The position numbers were made by a program, and so were the translations under genes. A stretch of 64,000 nucleotides of DNA from Betaproteobacteria bacterium (GTDB taxonomy: Bacteria; Pseudomonadota; Gammaproteobacteria; Burkholderiales; Ga0077523): contig JADJPK010000031.1 of assembly GCA_016713305.1 (NCBI GenBank), forward strand, positions 620,001-684,000, written 5' to 3'. This document shows, one piece after another, positions 29,679 to 39,042 of the stretch. Within the stretch, counting starts at the first letter, position 1. Each line of letters opens with the position of its first letter. The notes below the pieces were generated by a model, which did no database searches, had not been told where the DNA came from, and saw only the letters and a program-made list of their open reading frames with translations.

Positions 29679-32291
29679 TCAGGAAGCGGCCGTGACCGCC
29701 GGGGTCGACACTTCGCGAGATGAATCGCTCGCCGAATCGAGAAGGTCCCGCAGGGCCGCTTCCAGCGTCCGGGGCGAGAAGGGCTTGGAGAGGTAGGCGT
29801 CCATCCCCGCTTCCTTCCAGCCCGGTTCGTCTTCCATGAAGGCGTTGGCCGTCACGGCCATGATCGGCAACCGTGGCCCGGCCGATCCCGCCTCGCGGGC
29901 GCGAATGGCCCTCGTCAGCTCCAGACCGTCCATCTCCGGCATCTGGATGTCGAACAGGCCGGCATCGAACCTGCCCGGCTCGTAGGCTTCCAGGGCCTCG
30001 CGACCGTCGCACGTGGACATCACATCGTGGCCCATCCGCTCGAGAATGGCCACGATGAGCCTGCGGTTCACCGGGTTGTCCTCCGCGGTCAGCAGCCGCA
30101 GTCGCGCGAGGGGTCGGCTGCCGCGCGATTCGTCCGCCCCCGCCGCGGAGGTTTCCGGTCCTTCGTCGGAGCGGACGAGGTCGACGTGGAAGCGGAACGT
30201 GCTGCCTTCCTTTTCGCGTGACTCCACCGCCACCTTTCCGCCCATCATCCGAACGACGCGATCGGCGATGGTGAGCCCCAGCCCGAGCCCGCCGAACTGT
30301 CGCGATCCGGTCATGTCCGCCTGTTGGAAAGCCTCGAAGATGGCGGATACCTGGTCTGCGGGGATCCCCACGCCCGTGTCCCTGATGGTGAACTCCAGAC
30401 GCACTCCGGGGGCCTCCAGCGAACTCGCATCGACCTCGAGCGATACCTGCCCGCGCAAGGTGAACTTCACGGCGTTGCCCACGAGACTGGTCAGGGCCTG
30501 CCGCAGCCGGTACTCGTCGCCGACGACCCGGCGCGGCACGTCCGCGGCGATCCGCAAGGAGAAACCGATCCCTTTTTCTTCTGCCGCCGCCCGGAAGACG
30601 CCGGCGAGGTCCTCCAGACAACGGATGAGGTCGAACGGACGCGGGTTCAGCGCGCGGCTCTCCTGAAGCGTCGAGAACTCCAGGATGCCGTTGATGACTT
30701 CCACCAGTTGACCTCCGGAACGCTGCAGCGCCTGCAGGTAATCCTTCTGCTGTTCGGTGAGCGGTGTCTCGGTAAGGAGATTCGCCATGCCCAGCACACC
30801 GTTCAGCGGCGTGCGCAGCTCATGGCTGACGTTGGCCAGGAACTCGCTCTTGGCCTTGTTGGCCCGATCCAGTTCGGCGATCGTCTGACCCATGGCCGTG
30901 CCCATGCGCACCACCAGACGGCCCGATTCGTCCAGTTCCGTGATTTCGTAGTTCCGCTCCGGATGGCGGTACGTGCCTTCGCCGATGCGATGAATGACCT
31001 CGTTCAGTTCCAGCAGGGGCGTGGTGAGCTTGCGGCTCTGCGTGCGTGCGCGCCGGTAGAGCCATGCGAAGAACACGGCGTAGAAGACGACCAGTCCGGC
31101 GACCATCGTCCAGGCGATGCGGCCGGCCTGGCGATGCAGTTCGTCGACGACGGCGAACACGTTGTCGCGCGGGACCATCACCAGGAGCTTCCAGCCCGTC
31201 TGGGGGACAGTCCCCCACGCGACAAGCTTCGGCGCGCCGAAGTCGATCACGTCCGCGCCGGAGGCCGAACGGTTCACCAGCGCGCCGAGCGGACGGAGGT
31301 TCGCCCGCTTGGACAGGCTGAAGTCGTCGGGCTTCAGCGTGTCCTTGAGTATCGCCGTCTGGTAATCGTGGGTGGTGAGTTCCGCGAGACCCCATTCCCC
31401 CTCGGCGGCCTTGGGAAGGGCGATGACGGTGCCCTTGTCGGACACGAGCACGCCGTAGCCGCCCCAGGGAATGGACAGGTCCAGCACATGTTTCACGATC
31501 GTCGCGATCGTGATGTCGATACCGACGACCCCTTCCAGGAACTCGCCGCGATACACCGGCGCGATGGCCGACACGATCCAGCCGGCACCGGCGGGATCGA
31601 GATACGCGTCCGTCCACACCACCTTGCGCGAGGGATTGTGAGCGGCGTCGGCCTCGTAGTAGAAGTTGTAGGACGGAATGTCCATGCGCGGCGCGTATTG
31701 CGTCAGCACGTCGAAATACGGATAGATCCAGTTCAGGGAATCGTGCGTGTTGATGTAGGCCTGCACGACCACCGGATTCGCTTCCTTGATCGCGCGCAGG
31801 ACGCGATCGATCTGCGCCAGCCTGTGCGCCTTCGCCTTCTGCGGGTCCCCGACGGGAACGACTCCGCTGTAGAACATGGCGCCGTGTCCGGTGTCGCGCA
31901 CCGTGTAGTACGCCCCTTCACGGGACATCGCGTACGTAGCCAGCACCGCGGACGGCGGAACGTGCGGCGTGGACAGCGCGGTCGCGGTTTCCGTGCGCAG
32001 CACCTCGGCGAGACCCGCCACCGCGGCGAACCGCTCATTGATGTTCTGCGCCTCGCGGGTGGCAATGCCCTCCACTTCCTCCACCGACAATGCGCCAAGG
32101 GAACGGACGTTCTCCCGGTGCGTCACGACGCTGGTGATCACGTAGACGGCGATGATCACCAGTTCCACGAGCAGCAGCGGCACCAGGGTGGTCCTGACGT
32201 AGGAGCGCCAGATCCAGCGCTGCGCAGGCGTGGTCGGCCCCGGCTGTTCCTGCAGATTGAAGCCCGGCAGTCCCGGCGCGTTCTCTCTCAC
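29679..32291 (-). CDS. Hybrid sensor histidine kinase with periplasmic Cache-like domain
   Basis: This 870-residue inner-membrane kinase has a membrane segment at about 32-55, a large periplasmic dCache-type sensor (about 60-390), a second segment (about 393-412), a linker, a HisKA domain with phospho-acceptor His490 (SHELRTPLNG), an HATPase domain with DTGVGIP and GGLGLGLTI, and a C-terminal receiver domain with Asp781 (FDIQMPEMDG). No separate output protein is adjacent, so phosphotransfer must reach a partner elsewhere. The GTG at 32291 overlaps the hyi stop as GTGA, implying translational coupling. The ligand is unknown; dCache sensors often bind amino acids or carboxylates. Confidence 0.93.
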   Translation of the reverse strand: MRENAPGLPGFNLQEQPGPTTPAQRWIWRSYVRTTLVPLLLVELVIIAVYVITSVVTHRENVRSLGALSVEEVEGIATREAQNINERFAAVAGLAEVLRTETATALSTPHVPPSAVLATYAMSREGAYYTVRDTGHGAMFYSGVVPVGDPQKAKAHRLAQIDRVLRAIKEANPVVVQAYINTHDSLNWIYPYFDVLTQYAPRMDIPSYNFYYEADAAHNPSRKVVWTDAYLDPAGAGWIVSAIAPVYRGEFLEGVVGIDITIATIVKHVLDLSIPWGGYGVLVSDKGTVIALPKAAEGEWGLAELTTHDYQTAILKDTLKPDDFSLSKRANLRPLGALVNRSASGADVIDFGAPKLVAWGTVPQTGWKLLVMVPRDNVFAVVDELHRQAGRIAWTMVAGLVVFYAVFFAWLYRRARTQSRKLTTPLLELNEVIHRIGEGTYRHPERNYEITELDESGRLVVRMGTAMGQTIAELDRANKAKSEFLANVSHELRTPLNGVLGMANLLTETPLTEQQKDYLQALQRSGGQLVEVINGILEFSTLQESRALNPRPFDLIRCLEDLAGVFRAAAEEKGIGFSLRIAADVPRRVVGDEYRLRQALTSLVGNAVKFTLRGQVSLEVDASSLEAPGVRLEFTIRDTGVGIPADQVSAIFEAFQQADMTGSRQFGGLGLGLTIADRVVRMMGGKVAVESREKEGSTFRFHVDLVRSDEGPETSAAGADESRGSRPLARLRLLTAEDNPVNRRLIVAILERMGHDVMSTCDGREALEAYEPGRFDAGLFDIQMPEMDGLELTRAIRAREAGSAGPRLPIMAVTANAFMEDEPGWKEAGMDAYLSKPFSPRTLEAALRDLLDSASDSSREVSTPAVTAAS

Positions 32292-33120
32292 GTGGCCGAT
32301 TCTCCCAGGCCGTAGCGGCGGCCCCAGCCAAGTCCCTGGAGCGTGTCGCCCCGGGGCCGGTATTCGCAACCCACCCAGCCGCCGTAACCGATGCGGTCCA
32401 GGAGATCGAAGAGAAAGGGGTAGTGGATCTCGCCCACGTCCGGCTCGTGCCTGCCGGGCACTCCCGCAATCTGCAGATGACGCAGCCGCCCAAGGTGCTT
32501 TTCCAGGGTCTCTGCGAGGTTGCCTTCGAGAATCTGCATGTGGTAGCAGTCCAGGTGAAGCCACGCGTTCGGGTGGTCGATTCTGTCGAGCAGGGCAGCC
32601 GCCTGGGAAGACGTGTTGAGAAAGTATCCGTGCATCCCCTTGGTCGTGTAGCTAGGGCCTCCCTGCACGATGCCGAAGCGGGCATTGATCGGCTCGATGA
32701 CGACCGCCACGCCGTGGGGCGCGAAGAACTCCGCTGCAAAGCGCAGATTGCTCACGTAGACGTCCTCGGACCGCCTGAAGTCCTGCCCGGGACCGACGAC
32801 TCCGGCCATCACGTGCACGGTGTCGCACGGAAGGGCTCGGGCATAGACCAGTGCCCTTTCGAGGCTTGACCGGAACTCGGATTCCCTGCCCGGTACGCAG
32901 GCGAGTCCGCGGTCGCCGCGGTTCCAGTCGCCCATGGGCGCGTCGAACAGCGCCATGGTGAGCCCTTCCCGAGCCAGGTGTTCGTGCAGGACCTAGGGCG
33001 GATGGTCGTAGGGCACCTGGAACTCCACCCCCGGAAACCGGCGTGCGCGGCCCGTGCAAAACGGTCCAGGAAAGGGACATCGGTGAACAGGTAGTGGAGA
33101 TTGGCGGCGAATTTGGGCAT
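32288..33120 (-). pseudogene. hyi: Hydroxypyruvate isomerase family gene, frameshift and in-frame stop
   Basis: The predicted enzyme interconverts hydroxypyruvate and tartronate semialdehyde and has a TIM-barrel fold. The N-terminus from ATG 33120 reads MPKFAANLHYLF, typical of Hyi/OtnI. The frame then slips at about 33035, where GGGGG replaces an expected run of six G, and a TAG at 32993-32995 interrupts the resumed frame between YDHPP and VLHEHLAREGL. The rest includes the conserved VVIEPINARFG and WLHLDCYHMQILEGN. Repaired, it is about 277 residues, near the family length. With two lesions it is the strongest true pseudogene candidate here, but errors in a low-quality patch are also possible. 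Confidence 0.88.
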
Positions 33121-33279
33121 GGAAGCAGGCCTCGGACGGTTCGGGACCCTCGAAGATTAACGGCTGCGGCAACGGCTGCTGAAGATCTTCCCGTGGGCCG
33201 TACGGATCATGCTCCCCGCTCAAGCCGGAAACCGTGCTGAAACACCAGATGCGGACACTCGGGTGCTGGAGTTCCAGTC

Positions 33280-34083
33280 ATGGCCTCGTCACTTTCCGTC
33301 ACATCCCTTTCTTCCCCTGAAGCGGCTTCGTCCGCCTGGAACACGCCGGTTCTTCCGCAGACGCAGGAGAGTCCCGGCGGCGCGCAGCCGGAAGAAGGCC
33401 GAACCGGCTCGGCGAACCGGCGCAACACCGCGGGTTCCCGTTCCTGGGTCGCCAGGGACGGGACCGACCGTCCCCTGGGATCGCTCGGCCTTGAACGGGC
33501 GACGCTCAATCGTCTGGCGCGGCTCGGCGCTCTGGGCGTCCGGGATCTGGCCGATCTCGACGCGGAGACGCTCTGGCGCTGCGTGGGAAGGCACGGGCTC
33601 ATGGATCTGATCAAGGCGTTGACCGAGCGAGGCATGCCCTTGCCGCCACTCAACGACTACGAACGCTGGCGCCTGGGGCTGGTATCCCGTCAGGCCATCG
33701 AAGTGCGGATCGATGCGCAGACTCCCATTGCCGATCTGTGGCCACGCGTCGGGTCAAAGACTTCCGATGCGCTGTTGAAGCGTGGCTTCCAATTGTTGCG
33801 CGACGCCGTGCCTGCCTCGCGGGATGACGTGCGCCTCTTGTATCGCCTGGGCAGACACCGGCTCGAGAGCCTGCGGCAGGTGTTCACGGAGGCAGTCGGG
33901 TCCAGTGGTCCGGAGGACCGGAACATTCTCGAGACCGGATTGCAGCTGATCGATCGATACGGTCGGTCGCGCTCGCGCGACGCCTCTTCATCGGCCGCTT
34001 CGGGCGACCACGGGAAGGCCGCAGTTGCCGGCCTTGAGAATGCAGCACCAGCCAGGGAAATCAACGATGGCGCAAATCGATAA
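33280..34083 (+). CDS. Protein with two RNA polymerase alpha-CTD-like segments
   Basis: I do not know this protein. After a disordered N-terminus (about residues 1-60, rich in Ser, Pro and Gly), two segments of about 58 residues look like the C-terminal domain of the RNA polymerase alpha subunit, a helix-hairpin-helix fold. The first (about 64-121) has SLGLERATLNRLARLGALGV... and VGRHGLMDLIKALTERGMPL, matching the alpha pattern of a short helix, a loop and LGxxSLxxxxxxLxxxGLxL. The second (about 147-206) has SKTSDALLKRGF and RLGRHRLESLRQVF. No signal or membrane segment is seen. A GGAG site lies 8 bases before ATG 33280. It could bind DNA or transcription proteins; this is inference from pattern only. 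Confidence 0.75.
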   Translation: MASSLSVTSLSSPEAASSAWNTPVLPQTQESPGGAQPEEGRTGSANRRNTAGSRSWVARDGTDRPLGSLGLERATLNRLARLGALGVRDLADLDAETLWRCVGRHGLMDLIKALTERGMPLPPLNDYERWRLGLVSRQAIEVRIDAQTPIADLWPRVGSKTSDALLKRGFQLLRDAVPASRDDVRLLYRLGRHRLESLRQVFTEAVGSSGPEDRNILETGLQLIDRYGRSRSRDASSSAASGDHGKAAVAGLENAAPAREINDGANR

Positions 34084-34312
34084 CACCGAAGTGGAGAACT
34101 GGGCGGACTACATCGACCGTCTGACGGAATTCGTTCCACCTACGGTCAGGCTGCGCCAGCGCCTCGCGAGTCTGCACGGCGAGCCGTCCGCGTCGGGCTG
34201 GAGTGCCGAACGCAACCACATGGCGGACGACGGGGGCACCCGCTTCAAGGACGATGGCAGAGAAGCCACGATAAGCGGGCTGCCTCGCGACGGCAGCCCC
34301 CCCGGCACGTGA
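34067..34312 (+). CDS. Possible small protein overlapping the alpha-CTD-like gene
   Basis: This 81-residue frame starts at an ATG 8 bases after AGGGA and overlaps the end of the preceding gene by 17 bases. The N-terminal half (MAQIDNTEVENWADYIDRL) looks like a normal soluble protein, with a helical, acidic character. The last third is less convincing: it is Gly/Asp-rich and contains a terminator-like inverted repeat (GGGCTGCC / GGCAGCCC, 34277-34299). I do not recognise the family. The overlap and ribosome-binding site favour a real co-translated gene. Confidence 0.5.
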   Translation: MAQIDNTEVENWADYIDRLTEFVPPTVRLRQRLASLHGEPSASGWSAERNHMADDGGTRFKDDGREATISGLPRDGSPPGT

Positions 34313-34428
34313 TCGAACGCCTATCCGCAGTGCCGTGAGCACCCGAGACAGACAATTGGCGACGCAGATGCGCGAACACACGGCAGCGGCGTGTCGCCGG
34401 AGCGGGCGACGAGAGTCGGGGTACCGCT

Positions 34429-35700
34429 TCAGAACGTCAGTTGACCGCTCACGCTCACCGTCTTGGCCGTGAAGTCGTTGAAGGGTCCGAAGCCGTTGGC
34501 GACCCAGGCGTCGTTCGCCGTCCGGCGATCGTAGGAGAAGGTTCCATTGACCCTCACATTGCGCAAGGGCGACCAGAGGAGGGACGCACTCAGGGAATTG
34601 AAATTGTCCTTGCGGGTCGGCGTGCCCACGGTCACGAAGTCCGGATCGCCCAGGAACGAGCGCTTGCGCAGCGAGTAGTTGAGCTGCAGGACCAGCTTGT
34701 CGCTCAGGCTCTGGGCTGCGCTGAGAGAGAAGCCCTGGGTGAGCACGAAGTTCGTCGTGAGATCTTCCCAGGCGCCGATCTCCCGGAACACGGAGCCGTT
34801 GAGCGACGTCTTGCTGGACAGGGTGTACCCCGCCGACAGACGGCCGGTGATGCCGTCGAAATTCCGCTGCCCCAGTTGCTTGTACCGGCGGCTGGTGAAG
34901 CCGAGGTTCCCCGAAAGCCGCGTGAGGCCGCTGAACTGGTAGTCGATCGTTCCCTCGGCCGTGTACTGCTGGTAGGCATTGTCGATGGTGGATGTCGCCG
35001 TCACCACGCGATTGGGCAGCTTCCCGTTCAGGTATCGGAAGTTGATCCCGATGAAATCGTCGGTGCCCTTGCTGTACCGCCGGGAACCGGCCTCCATCAC
35101 CCATTCCTGCCGGTCCTGGCTGTTGAAGCGCGACAGGCTGTTGCCGATGTCGCTGTAGCGCAGCGCGCCGCGCAGCTTCCAGTCCGGGGACATGCGCAGC
35201 AAGGCGCTGCCGAAGAACTGCGTCTGGTCGCGAAGATTGCGCGCCGTCCGGTCGCCGGTGCGGAAGTCGTACAGGTTGGAGGCAACCTGCGTCTTCTCGA
35301 TGCCCGCGTCGCCGTCCCATCGGTCGGCGTACACCCAGTTCCACGTGCCGCGGGCGTTGTACGCGAGATAGTCGAGCGAGTCGTAGGTATTGTGACGCGT
35401 GTCGGTCAGTTGTGATCGCAGGGAGAACGTCTGGCGGCTCACATAGTGATCGATGTCCAGGCCCGCCTGCAGACCGAGCGTCTGATCGCCGCGCTTGCCG
35501 TTCTTGAGCAGTGTCCCGCCGCTCGAACGGTCGTCGAGGTAGAAGACGTTGTCGGAGTAGGTGTACACCGCGCCGACATTCGGGCGGATGCGGTCGCCCT
35601 CGAGGGCACTGGCCGGCACGCCTGCCAGCGATGCCGACAGGACGGCAAATGCAACGGCTGAACGCCGCCATGTGAGGGAATTCATCGGTCTGCTTCGCAT
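34429..35700 (-). CDS. epsL: Outer-membrane beta-barrel protein of the EpsL type (PEP-CTERM/XrtB exopolysaccharide systems)
   Basis: The 423-residue protein has a signal peptide ending in PASA/L (about residue 37) and then a repetitive series of amphipathic strands with aromatic girdles, ending in Phe (SVSGQLTF), as in outer-membrane barrels. The N-terminal region RIRPNVGAVYTYSDNVFYLDD and the strand with DTRHNTYDSLDYLAY resemble EpsL, a predicted exopolysaccharide export barrel found with exosortase B. ATG 35700 has GGTGA upstream and is 2 bases past the CAAX-protease stop; ATG 35685 is an alternative. No exosortase or polysaccharide genes are in this window. Confidence 0.82.
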   Translation of the reverse strand: MRSRPMNSLTWRRSAVAFAVLSASLAGVPASALEGDRIRPNVGAVYTYSDNVFYLDDRSSGGTLLKNGKRGDQTLGLQAGLDIDHYVSRQTFSLRSQLTDTRHNTYDSLDYLAYNARGTWNWVYADRWDGDAGIEKTQVASNLYDFRTGDRTARNLRDQTQFFGSALLRMSPDWKLRGALRYSDIGNSLSRFNSQDRQEWVMEAGSRRYSKGTDDFIGINFRYLNGKLPNRVVTATSTIDNAYQQYTAEGTIDYQFSGLTRLSGNLGFTSRRYKQLGQRNFDGITGRLSAGYTLSSKTSLNGSVFREIGAWEDLTTNFVLTQGFSLSAAQSLSDKLVLQLNYSLRKRSFLGDPDFVTVGTPTRKDNFNSLSASLLWSPLRNVRVNGTFSYDRRTANDAWVANGFGPFNDFTAKTVSVSGQLTF

Positions 35701-35702
35701 GT

Positions 35703-36380
35703 TCACCAGTAGTGCCAAGCCCCAGTATAGAGCACCCATATTCCCAGGAGGGCATTGGTCAGGCCGTGCGAAACGACCGGTGCCCAGAGGTTGCCGGTGA
35801 GGCGGTAGAGCCAGCCGTATGCCAGACCGGCCAGCACACCGGCAAACCACTCGTTGTGCTCGAAACCGAACACGATCGACGACACGAGCAATGCCTTCAA
35901 CGTGACCGCGCCCGGGAGTATTTCCTGGAAACGCGGGTTGTCGATCCAGCGCATCACGAACGAGCGCCAGAAGAGTTCCTCCATCACGGGCACCACCAGC
36001 GCGGCACCGGCGATACGAAAGAGCGCCAGCGCCACGTTCACCCGCTCGCCGTCGCGAGGGTCGAAGCCCTTTCCCGCCTCGCCCAGCGTCATCCATCCGG
36101 CGGAGAGATTGATCCACAGAATGAACACTGCGAGACCGGTGACGGCGGCCAGCGCCCACACGCCGCCCGGCATGCTGGCCTTGCCGCGCAGTTCATCGTA
36201 TTGGCGCCAGTAGAAGGCCAGCACGGCTGCCACCACCCCCACTCTCAGCGGATAGAGCCAACGCGCGTCGAACGGCAGGTCATCCGGCAGGACGCCATTC
36301 AACGCAAGAAAGGCGATGTAGAGAGCGAACGGCAGCGCCCGGGCGAACGCCGGACTGCGCAAGGCAGAGGTCATTGTCAT
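35703..36380 (-). CDS. CAAX-type (CPBP) membrane protease, exosortase-associated subgroup
   Basis: This 225-residue, multi-spanning inner-membrane protein has the intramembrane protease motifs of the CPBP family: EELFWRSF (the EExxxR motif), the downstream FGFEHNEW with a metal-binding His, and SHGLTNALLG. The short length and the pattern with DDLPFDARWLYPLR fit the subgroup found with PEP-CTERM/exosortase systems. Its role there is unknown; it could process an exosortase substrate or component. It is followed 2 bases later by epsL, which supports the assignment. Confidence 0.85.
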   Translation of the reverse strand: MTMTSALRSPAFARALPFALYIAFLALNGVLPDDLPFDARWLYPLRVGVVAAVLAFYWRQYDELRGKASMPGGVWALAAVTGLAVFILWINLSAGWMTLGEAGKGFDPRDGERVNVALALFRIAGAALVVPVMEELFWRSFVMRWIDNPRFQEILPGAVTLKALLVSSIVFGFEHNEWFAGVLAGLAYGWLYRLTGNLWAPVVSHGLTNALLGIWVLYTGAWHYW

Positions 36381-36445
36381 TGTTTGTCGGGAATCGAGGC
36401 GCCCGGATTATCCCAGAACGCCCTCCAGGTTCACGCCTGCAGCAC

Positions 36446-37108
36446 TTACCGTGCCGGAGCCACTTCCGCGTCCTGCGCGCGGTCGCGAACGGATTCGAGC
36501 AGATTGTCGATTTCGGCGCGCCGCAGGCCGGTGAAAGGTTCCTTGCGCTTGAGGACGTCCCAGAATCCGACGTCGCGATACTTCGTCATCAGTTCTTCCA
36601 CCACTGCACGCAACTCGCGGTTCTTGAGCTGGCAGTTGTCCAGCACCTGCTGCAGTTCGCCTCGCGCAGCGGTCATTTCGCCGAGCGCCTTGTCCACGCC
36701 GGCCTTGGACGCCACCAGGACTGCCAACTCTGCCGACAGCCGGCTCGCCCCGGCTTCGGTCCGGGACAACCGTTCGGCAAGATCCGTCTTTTCCTTCAGC
36801 AGCTGGTCGCGCTCACGGGTCAGGGTCTCGACGGCGGCACGCAGGGCATCGCCTTTCTGCCGTGCCCGGGCAATCTCGCCGGCCGATTCCGATTCCTTGG
36901 ACTTGAGTACCTTGACCTGTGCTTCCAGCTTGCCGCGCTCCGCTTCCACGGCGGCTCTGGCCTCCTCCGCCTGCTTCTGCGCCGCCTGCGCCCGGCGAAG
37001 GAGCTCGCGCTCGCGGGCTGCCTGCTTCGAGGCGGCATCCTGGGCAAACGCGGCGGAGCCGGACAACACCAGCAGCACGGCAACGACGAGGGCGAGAGGC
37101 CGGCGCAT
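36446..37108 (-). CDS. Periplasmic coiled-coil protein
   Basis: The 220-residue protein has a signal peptide ending in SAAFA/Q (about residue 22). About 130 residues of continuous charged helix follow with heptad spacing (ASKQAARERELLRRAQAA ... TRERDQLLKEKTDLAERL). A short C-terminal domain contains NCQLKNRELRAVVEEL and the motif FWDVLKRKEPFTGLRRAEIDNLLE. Its stop lies 65 bases before the CAAX-protease start, and the upstream porin stop is 2 bases away. It is probably a periplasmic partner of the porin/TonB set. I know it only as a hypothetical gene near such porins. Confidence 0.8.
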   Translation of the reverse strand: MRRPLALVVAVLLVLSGSAAFAQDAASKQAARERELLRRAQAAQKQAEEARAAVEAERGKLEAQVKVLKSKESESAGEIARARQKGDALRAAVETLTRERDQLLKEKTDLAERLSRTEAGASRLSAELAVLVASKAGVDKALGEMTAARGELQQVLDNCQLKNRELRAVVEELMTKYRDVGFWDVLKRKEPFTGLRRAEIDNLLESVRDRAQDAEVAPAR

Positions 37109-37110
37109 GG

Positions 37111-39042
37111 TCAGAACCTCACGTTCAGGTCCGCCTGCAGCACGTCGATGGACAGCGGCAGGTTGGCGCCGCTCACGGCGAACGGAGTGATCGCATCGGC
37201 CGAGAGATACCGGATCCGGATCGCCGCGTTGCGGTCCAGGCCATAGAACCCGCCGATGAAGAATCCCTTGGTATTGGTGCCGCCGAGATTGAAGTCGGAA
37301 TCAGTGAACGCATCCAGCACCGCGTCGCGCTCGAGGTAGCGGTATCCGAAGAACACCTGCCAGTCGTGCAGCGCGCGGATGGCGTCGCGACCCAGCGTGA
37401 TCTTCGCCTGGTAACCGTCGGTCTGAGCTTCCAGGTTCGTTCCGGTGCGCGCCCTGATCTCGCCGGCGTCGAATCCGATGTTCTTCACATAGTCCCCGCC
37501 GAACTTCACCACGAACGGATCGAACACCACGAAATCCAGTTCGCCACCGAGATTGATCAGCCTGAACTTCGAGCTCAGGCCCATCTGCACCGTGGTCGGG
37601 GACAACGTGTTCTGGTTGATGTTGAATCTCGAGTTGCCCTTCTGGCGGTAGAACGGCCGGGACCAGTCGTTGGGACCTGGCGCCACCGACGGATTGCTCG
37701 TCGCGGGATTGGGACGGCCCTCGATGTTCTGGTAGTCGAACAGCGCGGCGCCGAACTTGACCCTCAGTCCGTCGGAACCGGTCCATTCTCCGCCCGCCTG
37801 CACGCCGAACAGCCACTTGTCCTGAGGATCGGGGACATCCGGGTTGGACGCCTGGATCTGCAGGGGGAACGCCCCGGCGGTCGCGAAGACCGTGGCGCGT
37901 TCGGCCACCTGCGGCCGCACCGAAGCGGCCAGCCCCTCGAAGTTCAGGTCCTCGTCCCATACCAGGTCGGTGGGCCAGAACCACGGATTGGGCATCCGTC
38001 CGGCCGACGCGCTGATCCAGGGCAATGGATCCCATTTGAGATACGCGCGATCGAGCGTGAGTTGCAGCCCGCCCTGACGATCGCGGCCTCTGCCGAGGGA
38101 GGCGTTGGTCGAGACCGGGTTGTCGGTGGTGCCGGTGGCAATGCGGAATCCGGCGCCGAGTCGTTCGGAGAGCTTGGCCAGCATTCCGATCCGCACGCGG
38201 ATGCGCCACAGCGCTTCGTCGTGCCGGGTATTGGAGAGCGACGGATTGAACGGGTCCAGATCGACCGCCTGGCCGTAGTCCGACGGGGAGATGTTGTTGC
38301 CGTCGAAGCTCTCGCCCTGATAGCGAAGCCGCATGTCTCCTTCCCACGCGATCCGGTCCAGCCATTCGGGCAGAGTGCCCGGCTCGGCCCATCGCTCCGA
38401 CTTCGCCTGGGCAAGCACCTCCTGCTTGATCTCCTCGCGGATCTCTTCCTTGACCACGTCCGGCACGTAAGGAATCCGGACCGTCTTGGGCGCCTTGCGT
38501 CGCGAAGTGGACGCAGTCTGCGAGTCGGCGTCCACCATTTCGGGTTTCGGCGGGACGCCCTCTTCCGTGGGGGCAACCGGGGGCGCAGCCCCCGTATCGC
38601 CGCGTTCCACCTTCCCCGCAGCCGCGGGAGGCGGCGCACGCCGCTTCGGCGCGATCGTGCCCAGTTGTTCTCTTGAAGCAGGATCGAGCATGGGCACCAC
38701 CTTCTCCATGTCCACCACCCCCTCCTCGATCATCAGGCGGATGAGACCCAGGGTGGTGGCACGGAGCTGCTCTACCTGCTGCCTGTCGCGTGCGAGTTCG
38801 GCGCGTTCCTTCTCGGTGTCGGCGGCGGGCAGCGGCGCCGGTTTGGCCGCAACGCGAGCTGGAGTCCGCGCGGTACTCTTCTTGGCGGCCGGCGCAGCCT
38901 TCGGGGCCGGCGTCGTCTGGGCGTTCGAGTTCGTCGTTGCGGCAGTGGACAGGCAGGCCGCGATCAGCAGGGAAAGGGATTTCATGGGGTTCTGGTGTGC
39001 TCGTCGCGACGTCTTCGCCGTCCGGGGAGAGGGACGTGTCAT
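37111..39042 (-). CDS. Putative outer-membrane porin (Porin_5-like)
   Basis: This up to 643-residue protein has a signal peptide, a Pro/Ala-rich stretch, an N-terminal helix (EKERAELARDRQQVEQLRATTLGLIRLMIEEG) and then a beta-barrel region from about 190 to the final RF residue. Segments such as IPYVPDVVKEEIREEIKQEV and WEGDMRLRYQGE suit the putative-porin family PF16930. I chose ATG 39042, which overlaps the tonB stop in ATGA and has GAGAGG upstream; the alternative ATG 38985 gives a more ordinary signal peptide (MKSLSLLIAACLS). It is likely the outer-membrane partner of the adjacent TonB. Confidence 0.85.
   Translation of the reverse strand: MTRPSPRTAKTSRRAHQNPMKSLSLLIAACLSTAATTNSNAQTTPAPKAAPAAKKSTARTPARVAAKPAPLPAADTEKERAELARDRQQVEQLRATTLGLIRLMIEEGVVDMEKVVPMLDPASREQLGTIAPKRRAPPPAAAGKVERGDTGAAPPVAPTEEGVPPKPEMVDADSQTASTSRRKAPKTVRIPYVPDVVKEEIREEIKQEVLAQAKSERWAEPGTLPEWLDRIAWEGDMRLRYQGESFDGNNISPSDYGQAVDLDPFNPSLSNTRHDEALWRIRVRIGMLAKLSERLGAGFRIATGTTDNPVSTNASLGRGRDRQGGLQLTLDRAYLKWDPLPWISASAGRMPNPWFWPTDLVWDEDLNFEGLAASVRPQVAERATVFATAGAFPLQIQASNPDVPDPQDKWLFGVQAGGEWTGSDGLRVKFGAALFDYQNIEGRPNPATSNPSVAPGPNDWSRPFYRQKGNSRFNINQNTLSPTTVQMGLSSKFRLINLGGELDFVVFDPFVVKFGGDYVKNIGFDAGEIRARTGTNLEAQTDGYQAKITLGRDAIRALHDWQVFFGYRYLERDAVLDAFTDSDFNLGGTNTKGFFIGGFYGLDRNAAIRIRYLSADAITPFAVSGANLPLSIDVLQADLNVRF

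Noticed and set aside
34429..36159. An extended frame for EpsL starting at 36159
   Set aside because: The first ~150 residues overlap the CAAX-protease gene in another frame and show no signal peptide; the EpsL signal peptide begins at 35700.
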